Source: Tomocerus qinae (taxonomy: Eukaryota; Arthropoda; Collembola; Entomobryomorpha; Tomoceridae). From it: DNA of 64,000 nt. The stretch covers positions 39,349,909 through 39,413,908 of the forward strand of contig CM034547.1 of the NCBI GenBank assembly GCA_020055645.1, read 5' to 3'. Shown piece by piece: positions 25,020-42,500 of this stretch. Numbering within the stretch: the first letter of the stretch is position 1; every line of letters starts with the position of its first letter. The translations under genes were made by a program, and so were the position numbers. The notes below the pieces were generated by a model that was given only the letters and a program-made list of their open reading frames with translations, was not told where the DNA came from and made no database searches.

Positions 25020-28000
25020 TTAGTTATCTTTATCTGTAGGAACTGTTAAGCTTAAAGTGTCACAAGTCCATTGAAAGTACCGACAAAGCGGAGCATGAAT
25101 AACAGTTGTCTCCTTTTTATTGGATCCGTAGTGTTTTAATGTGAGCGAAGAGAGATGAATATGAGTTGGGATAATCAGAGCATCGTTTTCATTTAAGAGT
25201 TCCAGGTGTTCAAGCAATGGTTTTGACAATTTCTGAAAATACACAATGTTTTAAATAAACTTGCACATAACTCAATGTGATAGAGTGATATAATAATGTA
25301 ATACCTGAACAGTGGAACCTGGAACTAAATGCACTGGATGAATTTTTGTTGGGACACCTTTCATCGTTTGAACTCTTGAACTGAACAGATGATCTCCTAA
25401 GATCGGCGCTAGCATATCTGCACAGTAAATTTGCAAGAAATTCCATTTCACAGATGATGTTTTCAATTCCAAAAGTGCCACATTCGGTCTACTTCTGGAT
25501 AATATTCGAAGTGATGTACGAATAGGGAACACTTCATTTCGTTCAATAGCATTTTTTGTAAATGTTCTTACAATTACGGGCTAAGGAAGTAATTAAAATT
25601 TAATATTAAATTAGTAACTTGTCTATACACTACACTGAACTGTGTGGAAATTCTAGGTCCTAGCCTCGATAAATATAAACACACACTAATTTCAGATTAT
25701 CATTATCACATTTAAATCATAACTTGCCTGTCGTATATCAGTCAAAGGATGAGCTTGCTGCTTTATGCCGACTTTTTCCTCCACCTTTCCTTCAGGTATA
25801 ATAGGAATATTTACGCATATGATTGAAAAATTATACAGGGGATAAGGTTTGGTTGCTCTCAAAGAATATCTATAGTTTTCTGCACATTTTTCATCCTCGG
25901 AAAATACAGCAATTCCTGAGGAATATCTAAGTTGATACAAAATGATTAATATTGAATATAGGTGTCAAAATGTTAGCCATTATCTACAATTTGTACTCGT
26001 AATTTTCTTAATCGGCAACCAAATTATTTGTTCCCACAAATTCCATCGCATCTTTCAATTCAAATTCTCAAACTAATCCTATTCAATTTTATTACTACTT
26101 AACAGACATCGAAAATTTTTGGCAACCTGGTCCTGGTTGTGACAATCAGACCTATTATGGTCCTCCTACCCTAAGCCCCGTCCCTAGCCAGTGTTCGATT
26201 TTATCCGGCTAAAAAGCTTTTTGACCAACCAGCCGGCTAAAATGGTTAAAATGGCCAAAATGGTTAAAATGGCTAAAAATGTCCATATCCTTGAAACCTC
26301 CTTGATTTTGCACCACAGGAGTTCAAACTTCAAGCCACAGCGCAGCGTCCAACAAATGAATAAAAATAGACTGGCGCTGCATTTAACTACATTTTAGTTT
26401 CGATATCAAATACTGTTACATTTCTATCGGATTTTACAGTTTTCGCAGATAATGTCATCAAAGCAAAAAACAAAACGAAGAACGCCGGCACGACGACGCT
26501 CTGCTGCAACCGCGTCAAGTTTTAGTGCACCTGCTTCAGCAACACTTCCTGACCGTACTAATTCGCCAAGAAACAAGACTGACAAGGTTTAGCGTAGTCT
26601 TATGTCTTCACAACGGTTAGTTGGAACAATTGTGACCAGAAGATTGATTTGTAGATTGCAAGTATGTAGGCCCTTCTTAAACAAAATTAGTTTAAACTTT
26701 GGTGTAGATCAAGGATAGGCTATTCTAGGCAGAATAGGGTTTTACTTTGCCCCATTTTACGTATATTTTATTTTTGACCATTTTAACCAATTTAGCCATT
26801 TTATCCGCCGGCTAACAAGGGTATTTTGCCAGCCGGCTAGCCATTTTAACCTGACCATTATAGCCGGCTAACCGGCTGGTCATCGAACACTGTCCCTAGC
26901 GGAAAATTTCTAGGCTTTAAGGGGAGTTAAAACTTGATAATTGGGAAGATGGCGGGGATTCCTTAGGGTTTCCTTTCAGTACTTACAACAGCACCACACT
27001 GAAATCCCCAAATCCTTCCACTGGCTTCCACACAGAAAGATTGCAAACTGTAGCTACTAGCTAGCTGGAGTTGTTAACTACTAATTCGGCAAAGAGCGAT
27101 TTAATGAAAATAAAATAAAAATTTCCACCAGAAAGAAAGAAATTAATTACTTGAGCGCAATAAGTTAAATTCAAATAGGAATTTAAGACTATTTGTAGAG
27201 AGGACAAAAAACTAATTGATTGAAAACTTGTTCTTGGAATCCTGAAAAATACTCTGTTCCATAAATAAAACATCACGATGGCTGATTTTAGAACAAGTTC
27301 ATTTTCATCAGCGATTTCGCGCAAGTATATTAAAAACTTGAAGAATGAAGTTCTTGTTGTGATTGTTCTCCTCTTTCTTTCTATCTCCCCATTTTTCCTT
27401 TTTTATCTAGAATTTTCGGCATCATTTTAGATTTTTTTACCAGCAAAGTATTTTAAGCCGATTGTCATCCAGAGTCCGCAGATTGCAAGCGTTGGGAATA
27501 CGAAAATGGTAAAGTATCTTTTAACTAGTATTGATAATATTACATATTAATGTCATCAGTTTGACTTACTTTCCAGTACTTTTTAGTAAATTTAGGTTAG
27601 GAGTATTTAGCTCTGCTTTTAATAGTGGCAAGACATCTTGAAGTGTATACGGAGATTCTCCAATACCTCTTATGTGTAGATTATTTACTTCCCTTTTCGA
27701 ATGTAGTGTTTTTGATTGGGACTTTTGTTGATTCATATTTAGAACACCAACTCCGAAAGGCTTGTTTAATGCAATTAATCCATCTAAGAAAAAGTTAATA
27801 TGCCAAATTTTGGACTTAATTTTAAGCATTATAATATTTGCGTAATAAGACTTATAAATATCATTAACGTTACCTTTCGAGTATATTATATTTTCGCATA
27901 AAACCCGGACCAAATCTCTCTTTGACTTCCAAGGAAATAATAACTTGTAAGGATGGGTTCGCGAGCCAGAAGATTCATTTAAAATAGTTTGTTCATTCTG

Positions 28001-28162
28001 TAATTCTTCCCCCTCTCTTGGGTCTTTCAATGGAGGTATGGAAATTTTAGTACTAGTGTTGTAATTATGATCATTCCAAGATGAAACTTCTCGGAATGGA
28101 TGCTGACTTACTATTCTAGCATGGCTATATTTTAGACGTCCGCTTACAATGCACGACCTCAT
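25020..28162 (-). CDS. RPUSD3: Mitochondrial pseudouridine synthase-like protein RPUSD3
   Basis: Four exons, 27570-28162, 25728-25926, 25305-25580 and 25020-25232 (minus), give about 426 residues with matching phases. The RluA-family start motif ALNKPFGVG is at about residue 130. The core continues as STGK-YSSGIAVFSED across the first junction, which aligns with the human RPUSD3 block around SGKESSG. ADMLAPILGDHLFSSRV matches the late conserved block of RPUSD3. The usual RLD catalytic loop of active synthases is replaced here, as it also is in vertebrate RPUSD3, so catalytic activity is uncertain. Known family members work in mitochondria on 16S rRNA or mRNA and mitoribosome assembly. I chose the ATG at 28162; the frame stays open further upstream only to a TTG. 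Intron 2 uses a GC-AG donor (CAG/GCAAGT). Intron 1 holds hAT copy B. A TTTATT at 24905 could serve as the polyadenylation signal, making its 3' UTR overlap that of RSL24D1. Confidence 0.9.
26181..26188. repeat. 8-bp target site duplication, left of hAT copy B
   Basis: TCCCTAGC is repeated exactly at 26893-26900. It differs from the duplication around copy A, so the two copies are separate insertions. Confidence 0.9.
26189..26892 (+). mobile_element. Non-autonomous hAT-type element, copy B (704 bp)
   Basis: It has the same length and, by eye, the same sequence as copy A in inverted orientation. It begins CAGTGTTCGATTTTATCCGG and ends in ATCGAACACTG, with perfect 8-bp flanking duplications. 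It lies in intron 1 of RPUSD3. The basic 46-codon ORF (start MSSKQKTKRRTPARRR) reads on the plus strand from 26453 and stops at about 26592; it may be the residue of a first transposase exon left after internal deletion of an autonomous element. That origin is inference. Confidence 0.9.
27427..27517 (-). other. Candidate alternative last exon of RPUSD3
   Basis: If RPUSD3 exon 1 (ending 27570) were spliced over a 52-bp intron to 27517, the frame would continue for 29 residues as a hydrophobic segment (YFTIFVFPTLAICGLWMTIG) with a lysine-containing tail, then stop. That isoform would replace the catalytic core by a transmembrane anchor. The acceptor (AAAAG) lacks a pyrimidine tract, which argues against frequent use. 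The segment could also be chance or an exon of another gene. Confidence 0.2.
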
Positions 28163-31100
28163 TGCATACAAAATATTTCAAAATAAAATGTCGAAATTAA
28201 TTTTACTCCTAAATTGGTTGCAAATCATGGCCAAGAATCCTCAATTCCTCAATCAGCTACGAAAACACATACTTGAATTGAATTTACGAAGCGGGTTTCA
28301 CCGTTCTCAGCTATACAAGGCATATTTCAGATAGTAGCCTCACACAAAGTATTATGTATGTATAGTATAGATAGTAGATTAGGAACTGCATAATGGAATG
28401 GTTTTGGGAAATGCATGGTGTTTTTCTGTAGCTTTCTTCGGTTTTTTTACAGATGTCTGTTGAAATTGTCATTATGTTTTTTGCAAAAAAATTTCATAAC
28501 ATTTGTGAGAAGTTGGGGTCGATTGGAATGGGCTATATATGGGTTGCGCCCTCGTAGTGATGGGCATCGGCATGGGCAGCAGACTATGTTGAGTTTGAGA
28601 AGTATTGTTATATTATTGTTACCGTAAAAAGGGGGTACATTTTTTGACTTTTATCAAAAAATTAAAAACAAATGCTTCACGGTGATTTTTTTGAATTCAC
28701 TGGCTATCTCGTGGAGTTATGCTAAGTGTGTTGTTCAATCTGATAAAATATTATACTATATTGAAAGTTTATAGTAGTAGATTTAAATTACTAAATTAAT
28801 AGATTAGCCATTTGGCTCTGGCTGATACTTTTCAGTTCCTTTCCTGAAATGTGCACTGTCCTTACAATCGGTTATGATAATGCAATGCATGCATTCACAA
28901 AAATAGCTATGAATATCGTGCATGAATCGTCAGGGCAGGGTTACCTGGTTTTATTTCACTTGTAAACCATGTTTATTGATACTGATAATGATCGATGAAC
29001 CCAAACTGCAATAGCATTAAACTCTGAATGGATATTGCTTGAAATGAGTAAAATGACGAAAATATTCGTTTAATAATACTTTATTTGCTATAACTTGATT
29101 CGCCACGCAGTAGCAAGTAGCAATTGAGATTTTCCTATCCACTTCTTACATTTGAGTTTTTCAAACACCATGAGTAAAACTAACAATAAATTAGTGAAAA
29201 CAATAAGCAACCATGATTAATGGTATAACATTAAGTATTATATTAAGTAATACATAGTACGTCATTTAATGATTGATAGCACCGTTGGAAGTCCATATAA
29301 AGGTTTTGTACTTAATTGCAGTAGAATTTCACTCGCTTAGGTATTCACAATTTTCACATTACACAGAATATTCATTTTCTCGTACTACGATTAAATACAC
29401 GAATTCTAACTACCTATGCTACAATAGTAGATAACGGTTTGGTAAGTATCACTGCTAATTAAATCTCAATTATATAATATTTTTAGAATATGACCTCGAC
29501 CACCTGACAAGCTTTCTGAATCTTTATAATACGTTCATGGCTGGCTGAATACATAAATTAGTTCGGTTAGTCATTCCTACAGATAGGGACATTTAGAACG
29601 TTTAGTCACATTCTTTATCAATAAGTATGAATCAGGTAAAAGTCTAGGCTTGGCTTAGGACGCTTTATCCACATCTGCTAATACACATAATTATTACAAA
29701 ATATTAACAACATTTATTTAGTATCATGTCTATCTATAATATTATCTAGTACTAAATAGTACAAGTTCGTTAAAAGTACATAATTTACACTGTTATTAAT
29801 AACTAGCGTCTATAATATTACCAGCTAGACTTCCAGAAAATGAAATTTGGTGATTAGACACTTGTTTTTACTCTTCAAACGATGACAGTCTAATAATCTA
29901 ATACATTAACAGTCAAAAAGTCTAAATTAATAAATAAAATTCAAAAGCAGGGTTGAAATAATAAATCAATCGAATAAAACGATCTATAAACCTAATCCAT
30001 CCAGGATTATTGTAAACTGAAATAAATATAAAGCACAATAAACATTTTCTTAATAAGCCTCCTCGACTACACTTAATCAAAAACAGAAGTACTTAAAATG
30101 AGACAAATATCGATGTTCAAATTCAAATCGATGTATAATTGCTTATTAGATATATTACGGATCTCTTAGATTAGTTTACATGATTAAATTATACTACTTA
30201 CAATTTAGCCTATAAGAAAGTACTCATCACGCTGACATTGGAGACAGAATATTACAATCCCGTACAAATCGAGCTTCTATTTTATTCTTAAATTTCAAGT
30301 AAATACTGCGGGCATTAAAATTCCTTAGCTTTTCAATTCTGTCTTGGTATAAGTACTTTCATGGGCATCGTAAACAATAACGAATAATAATTGATACAAA
30401 CTTTTAAGTATATAAACATGCATCTATATAAACACATTCAAATTACTTATTGTAGTTTATACGAATACTATATTGGGCTCACACGTTATATCCAGTTGAA
30501 AGTAAGTAATTAGTTAAATATTTTCTTTTACATAAAATCGATAATAGAAAAACATTCATCAAAGACAATACTCGATTATTTAATACAGCTTATGTTTTTA
30601 AGTTCATACATCTAATAATAAACAGGATAGTCAACTAGTCAAAATCCTTAAAATTATCAGATTTGATTTGTGATTTTGTGATATTAAATGCCAAGGCCAT
30701 AGCATAGGCTTAAGTTTATATTTAAAAGGATTAATGTATTTTAAGTAGATGAGCGATTTTAAGGAGAGCAAAATAATTTATCAAATAAGAGATGCGGAAT
30801 AGTATGGAAGGTATTTAAGGGATCTGTATCATAATAGGTCATCGTACACCTAATTAATATAAGCTACTTTCACAAGTCTCAAATATGTTGTGTTAAATGT
30901 TAGTTATCATATTTATATCCTATATATATTCCACAGAAGCTAAAATCGAACAGCATTATGATGACTCTGTGTAGCTACTGTTCACTAAGTTCACTTAACA
31001 CGTCATAAAATATGGTAAGAATAAAACTTGACTGTAGACAATTGAAATTGAAAAGCAAATAGATCAGATATGCCGACATTCGTTTGTCAATTAAAACTTT

Positions 31101-32870
31101 AGATTTAGGCTTCTCTATTTACTAACCCGGCCTTATTACCTTGCATTGTATACCCTACAGAGTAATTCCCATCCCATATTGATGGTAGCATTTATCAGCT
31201 AGAGAATCAGCCCAAAATTGCAGAAAAGGAGAACAAACAAAAACTATTTTCTATTAGGTATATTATGTAGACGATACGTATTAGAATTAAGTACATATTG
31301 CCCTTAGATAGGAAAGATCATTGGAATAATCAGACAGCTATTGAAGGTTGAATTGGAATATGACTGACTAATTATGAGTACCGATCATTCGTTACTCTCA
31401 TCATCTTTTTTATACGGTTTTCAAACGTGAACACATTTTTGCTCTTGGGATGAAGAAATTATTAATAGCTACAGGTATTTTTACCGACTCTTTAAAACTA
31501 TTCGGTAAAAATCTCAATTTAGTCCCCATAAAATAATTCTGCTCCACTATATCTGTATTTCTATATTCATTAGGCCATTTTAGTCATGTCATTATTGATT
31601 AAACAAAAACATTTCTACATTTATTTAACTGCTTGTTTATATGATTTGTATTAAAATGGATAGAGAAAATTTGGTCTTTTATTTAGAGATGGAGACCAAT
31701 AAGCCAGAAATCAAGCGCGAGGCTTGGACATCTCAAGAGTGACTATAAGACTTTAATAACAACCTCGTTCGTTAGTGAGTAATTTTAGAAAGCCCAATTA
31801 TTTTAACTACAGATATGATTTAAGAGCATTAAAAAGTTTAACTTGGCAATTTTTTGGTCTCAGGGAAGATTTTCATAGCAATCGATCCACATCTAATTTA
31901 TTGTCGAAATGTGGAATATGGAATTATGGAAATGTGTAAATATAGAGAGGATATAACTATTATAGAGGATGAGAAATGAAGTAGTAGTAGTCTTGCAGAC
32001 TAAATCAAAGCGTCTTTCTACTTCTCTTGCTTATAAATACTTAAATAAATTAAACAAAACTAGGAATGCGACAGGAAATTAAAATTCGAGTGGAAAGGTC
32101 CAAAGTATTTCACCCTGTGATCATCAAAAATGATGATCCCCGGTTATATAACGTCTATCAGTGTAATTCTGCAAATTCACACGTACACCTCTAACTACAC
32201 ATATACTTAGTAAAAGAGAATCAGACAAAGTCTCTATCTTATAAGCAGGGGGTTTTTGTGTTAGTAAATATTATAAGTATAACAGTGAAATGTTTCAGGT
32301 CGAGAAAACGTCCATTTATCTCGGCATGTCCGAATTCATCGTCTATATACTTTGAACTTCCTCAAACATTATTATTGTTTCTTTTCATATTTTTACTAAA
32401 GCAGAAACACTCAAAGACTATACCAATTAGTGACTTTAATAGTTACCACTGATATTCGGTTTGTATTAAAACATCTCAGGACGTAATTGCAAAGCATCGA
32501 TGCGGGCCTACCAAATTATTTGGTGAAGAACTTTATATGCACTGGTATGTTTTAATACAGACCGAGTTACAGATAGTAAAACGTAATACAAAAAAATAAT
32601 ACGGGTAAAACTACTAGTCTCTAGCTCTAGCTAGCGTATTATATTATTTATTAAGTAGTAAACCATGTGTAAATATAGTTAGTGTAATTGGGTGTCCCAT
32701 ATAAGAAGGGAATGACTGACGTAGCACATATAGACGGATTTTAGCCATTCATGCAAACACTAACCATTTTATACATGTAAACAGGGAGCATTTGTACAAT
32801 TCTATTACTCTGGAAATTTGTTAATTGTTAATCAACTAATTGAACTATAAAGATCGGATGTAAACCTGTG
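28163..32870. other. Very AT-rich spacer, possible Csk 3' UTR
   Basis: About 4.7 kb without a convincing exon. A plus-strand ORF from ATG 28188 to 28334 (48 codons, start MSKLILLLNWLQ) begins head-to-head with RPUSD3; it is hydrophobic at the N terminus and basic later, and I do not recognise it. The right part of the interval lies directly downstream of the Csk stop codon and could be its 3' UTR. Confidence 0.4.
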
Positions 32871-36513
<3,643 letters not shown>

Positions 36514-36516
36514 CCA

Positions 36517-39500
36517 CTAAATCATAGTAACAAGTACGTTTACAAATGTCACATAAGAGAAAGCTAAAAATAAAAGATTGTTTATCATTTAGCGATGTTG
36601 AAATCAAAAGGATCTGAGGATCTCATGGATTTTAGATTTGATGTTCGACAAATGAATGTTGTTCCTTTAAAGTGATTCGGGAAATACGAAGGGATTTGAG
36701 TTCATTTAAATTCAGGAAATGCATTTTAAGTCACTTGGGAAATAAAGGTTTGCTTCTTAGCGATGTGAAATCCATGAGATCCAATCCTATCTTACAAGAA
36801 TGAATATATTTTTGTTTGCTTACATGATTCGGTATACTGGCAGTTTGATTCATCAGTGTAACGAAACCAAAACTGAAGCTCTAGGAAATTAGGAATCCTT
36901 TCTCGATTAGGGTAAGGTAAAAGAGTATTGTCGAGAAACAATTTTACAGCAGCATCCTTGATTACTCGACGGGACGTTATTTATTTAGTACGGTACACAT
37001 TTAATTCGATCTCTAGTATTTAAAGCAATAGTTATGAACAGAACGGGAACGGCTATTTGTTTCTTTACGCGTATATACGTTACAATTCTGGAGTTAGATA
37101 GAGGAGCTTAGTCAGCTTAGCTGTAATGTAAACACAAAAAAATGAGTCATGCTAAATATTACTATGGGTCAAGAATAGTACTAAATATTATACGATAATA
37201 TACAAACTGTAAGAAAATAATTAAAAATCTCACCAAATATTTCAATTATTTTTTACCGTCATCAATTTTTCAGCGGTGATACTCAATAAATTCTCCTCAC
37301 TTGCACATTTATTAATGTTTTTCTATTTTGTGACTGTTTGTTTGTGTATTTTACAGTGTTCTATTTAACTTACATCATAAACGTCAATATGTTTGTATTT
37401 ATCTCTCTATGTGAATGCATATTGCGAAGAAAACTGTAAATGTAGTGCAGGGATGTACACTAAATTGATTTCTATGTAAGTTTTGATTGTAAATATCAAA
37501 AATCTTTTCTTTAGCGATAAAATAACCTTAGTGGTTACACAACAATAGAAACATGTCCATAGAAGAAATGACACAAATAGGTATTTTAACACTAAATTGT
37601 CACAAACAACAACCAGGAATGAGAAGGTGTGTGTATAGTAAAGTAAAAGTGGACGAGTTTATTAGAACCAGTGACTCCTGTAGGGTTTGTATTGACTACC
37701 AACTGCAAGTCAATAGTCTAGGGTGGAAGTCACTACAAATCCTGTGAAAATCCGTGAGAAGATTCCCACCGTGATAGTCGTGAACATAGTGAAGTCCTAT
37801 ATTGGCTAAATACGGTTTTTATAGATACACAATGCATAACACTCTTTTACTTGTTAGAACAATTGCATTTCATAAATAACACAAACACTGTTCATTTCAA
37901 ACGATGCACTCCTCGCAAGATTCACATACGAAACTTACGCAATACAGGCACTACTTTTTTGATGGATGTTCGAATCGACAGGTGCGTGGTGGTTGGTGTT
38001 CAAGCAATCACGAATCGAATGATGAACACTATTTTCATTTAACCTGACAAAAATAGAAATTTCATGTTATTTTCTATGGAAAATCATATGACTGTATATT
38101 TACTTCAATCTAAGAGACTGTTTACGGCTGCTATCATCCTCCCATACTAATTCTATATCATATTTAAATAGATTTAACTGCTAAGCATCGATACTACAAA
38201 ATTCGACTTCCAAAATAAAATTTTTAAAAACGAAACCTTCACAATGTCAAACTATACTTTCTTAAAATCCCAATTATTTTCTTTATCAGATTTCATGTAT
38301 AGATTTAGAAGACTAAAAAATTACTGTCTGTCTGTCTGTTGCGTGACTAAAATATTTAATGCATTCATGCAATTGTTTGGTATTAGAACTGCATACAAGA
38401 CATGAAATGATACAGTTTTAAATATAAATACAAGTTTGTAAACATACTAATTCAAAATATATTTACCCCTGTTGTATGCGTAACACTTTAAAATGAGGGA
38501 GAGAGAAAGTAGGTAGTATATTTCTAGATTAATTCGGATTGTCTCTGTAGTGTGATGACAATGTGCTGCACAATCTTTTGACCATCATGTCATTCTTCCC
38601 AATTCCAAAAAAGTCGAATTCTTCCATAAACCAGGTTTGTTATTGTACAATCCGTTATCTAATTGAATAATAATGAAACAAAATTTAATTATGGTTATTA
38701 AAGGAAGGTATAAATATAGAACGGTGATAATTCTTCAGCAGATGTAAGAAAACGAGAAAACTGATTATATTCAATCAAACTATAACCAAGATACTTCTAC
38801 TTCTACAACATTGTTATGTAAATAAATACAAATGTCCATTTTATTACCTGGCCTTTGGTATACAAGGATGATTGGAGGCAGATATCATAAATCCTGGTAA
38901 AAATTCCAAATAGATTAGTTCATTGCCAAATTGTCAAAATGTGAATTGCTAGCTGTTTTTATAACAGTCCCTTCCTTTCGCTATAGACACAGGTATGTCT
39001 AAAGTATATTATATAAATGTTTGTTTAGTTGTGTAAGTATAAATTGTGTTTGTGTTGAAGATATCAAACTAGTAAAAGGTAGTAAGTGAATTTGGTATGT
39101 GTATCAGGTATGTATATTTGCAAATGATACCTTTACCTGTCTAGTAGGTACAATACATCGGTACATACATAGTAGTATGCATGTCCAGGATTGTGTTGTC
39201 TCATCAGTAGGCTCTATTAATAGAATTGCTGCTTACCTACCTATAGAGTATACATTCTATGTCCAAGAATATGAATTTAAGTTACTATATTGGTATTGGA
39301 ACTTCATAAATGTATCGTATGCTATAAAGAAAAGCTTTCAAGAAACTCATAACCATAATAATATTAATGGTCATATTGTGTGTAATACTTATAATAGCTT
39401 GAAGGACTCGTCTTATATATCTATCAGTACCAAATAGACCTTTATTCTTGCTAAGACCTACCTACCCATATTATAGTGTAAATACGACTTACAATAAGAA

Positions 39501-42500
39501 TAAGACAGTATAAATTCTATTATGTAGTTTCTTCATACATTCTTTGTGTACTATAGGATTATGTAATAAAAATGTACATACCTACCAAACATAGGCACTA
39601 CCACAGAGAATAGTAATCCTGTGTCGTATGATTGTACCGCTACCTAGTCATTGAAGTGCCCGCTCAACGCTCGATAAGAGTCTGACAGAGACCATCATTA
39701 GAGTTGCAACAAAACGTATCTTAATTCCATACGTAGAAATGCATTTAAAATTTTTAGAAAATTAAACTAAAAATCGAATAACATACGATGTTATGCAAAA
39801 ATTTATGCTAAAAGGGGGTTTTATGTAACCCTCCTCGATAAATGAACATTTATTGCCTTTGAAAACTTATCTTTCATTAACTACAACCGTGAGTAGTGTT
39901 TTACTAACTGTGTTTTGAGTATCAATAAATACCGTATTATATTATAGGTAGAGGAAGATCAAACAGAATTTCCTTTGTTTGTCTATGACATATACTGATG
40001 TGAATCAGAATCACATTCATTTCATTCTATTAGGAATTACCTATAGGGAGATTTTAAAAGTTTACATTGTTATAACAGATGGCGGTGAGAATGATATTAC
40101 GCTAGCTGTAGCTCTGCTTTTGGCTGCTGTATCATAAAAATGTAGAAACTAAATTACATAGAATTAACGAAGGCGAATAAGTAATACTATGTAAACTGTT
40201 ATGTAAAATAATTTGTAAATGTAAACTTCTCAAGAATCATTTACTGTCCAGAAAATTCTCTTATTTAAGTTAATGTATGTTGTAATTTAGTTCATGTATG
40301 CAGTTTAGCAGCATTTACAGATTTTAATTAGAAGAATCCATGATTGACATGACACTTTGAGACTGGTGAAAGGTACGGGTTAACCTAAGGCACAAACTTG
40401 ACATTTTAAAACATCGAATGCGTTCAAATTCCGGAAAACGCATCCGCATTCCAATTCCGGATGCATATTAAGGAACATTAACAATTAGTACTACTTATAA
40501 CAATCGGACTAGACCTCTGGGAAATTAATTTAAGAATTTCTGTAATTAGGTTGCCATTTGGTATAATTGAGTTTTTCAATTCTCAGAACATGCATTTAAT
40601 TACTTAAATCTGCTTCTGTTAATTATTAAGTAGCGGAGCTGCTTTGTGAGAATCCGCCAACTGGTGTCTGTCCGTCAATACGCGCTTGACTGAACACTAT
40701 GAACTTATTATGAATGGTGAAAATTAATGCCGAGTTTGATAAGCAAATTCAGAAGGGACTAATTTGGACTAATATGTGGTCAAATTGCTCTAAACGTTCG
40801 TCTAAATTGGTCTAAATTGACCTAAGGCGCGTTGAATTGGGGTAAATGTGAAAATACAACGACCTAGCTGTATTATATCAGTCATTATCCAAACTAATTC
40901 TATGTATAGATGAATCTATTCCAGTGAAGTAAAAAAGTCTGTATCAGCCATCTTCATAATAAACTCAACTCTTTGTACTTTATTAACATTTAATCAGTTA
41001 TAACAATAAAAATAGTCTCAACTTATTAGCATTAAATCTCAAATTCTTTAAAACCACAAAACCAGTCTTACTTAATGCCATCTACTCTATAACTCTATTG
41101 CATAAAAACCAATAGTTTCTGGCGGTTTTATGCCAGCCAGACTAAAAGGCCCGACATTAAGATAGGAGTTTTAGTCGTGTTGATTTTATGCCATATTTCG
41201 AATGGAGTTTAATTGAGTTTAGGTAATTGTGTAGAGTAAAGTCGAGTGATGAGTGGGCAGTTTGTATTTATATGGAAGTGTAATTTCATTACTACTTGAA
41301 ATGGATATTAGGTATTATGGTGGGATTAATGTAGGCATCCTTATAGAATTAAGAATAGAAGTGGACGACTTAAGAACGACATCTCATTGTCAGAGAGTTA
41401 CATGCACGAGTGGGCATGGAATGCTTAATGCTAGGATAAGATAGACAAATGATACAACAGAATTGCCGTTTGATATACGAAGGAGCGATTTAGAACTTCC
41501 TTTATGTGTAAGATTGGTGAGCCTATTGAATTGTTGGGGGACAGAGCTCGTCATCAAACAATGTTATTGTCAAGATTGATTTGGAGAGTAATTTCATTCA
41601 TCGTTAATTCTGAATCTCGCAAGATTCTTTCATTACGCATCATATCGTACTTCCTTTCCCTTGACACTTGATGTACCGGTTACAAAATGATTACCAAACC
41701 ATTCAATCTGTGAATTACAGTCTCAGTAGCAAATACTAATTTCAATACATATTTACATGGCTATAGCCCACACAATACAACTATTAACTCAGAATTATAC
41801 GTTATTTTTTGTAGACTGGTATATGAATAGTTTTTGTCTTTTCTAGTTATTCTGTTCCCACAAAAACGACAAAATGGTTGGGCAGAGTGATTACTTTTAT
41901 ATTGCCATTGGTATCATCGGTCCCTGAGAAAACCCATGGATGAAATGAAAAACACTTCTCAATTACTTCAATTTGTGTAATTAACATTGGATTTTTGAGG
42001 AATGAAGGTAAATATGCATATGGTAATTAATAATTGCTATTGTTCTCCATTCTTAACTTCCCAATAGACTTATACACGAGGAAATACACACCCACTGAAT
42101 GTGTGATTATGAAATTAATTTTTCTTGGGTCTGCATGTATATTTAGGTGACTATTTTTTACTATCTACTGAGGTACCAGAAAAACTGAATGAGATAGTAC
42201 CCGGTACCCACTGCGTATGGAGAATGTTTAGTTGAATGAACAAACATAAAACAATAACAGAATGTGTAGGTACGGTGATAGGTACTTAGTCCGGCATCTT
42301 GTTAAGTTCTTTATTAGTAGCCACACATTTTAAATCGTAGCTTATAATACTTAGTAATTGCTAACTATAAAACATAACCAAGCACGTACCTAAATACACT
42401 TCCACTCAATGTTTATGTGAGTTTGGTTAGATCGGCACTATGATGGTTAGGATGGTGACCTTCTTTGCATCTCTAAATCCCATCACTCACATCCCCACAT

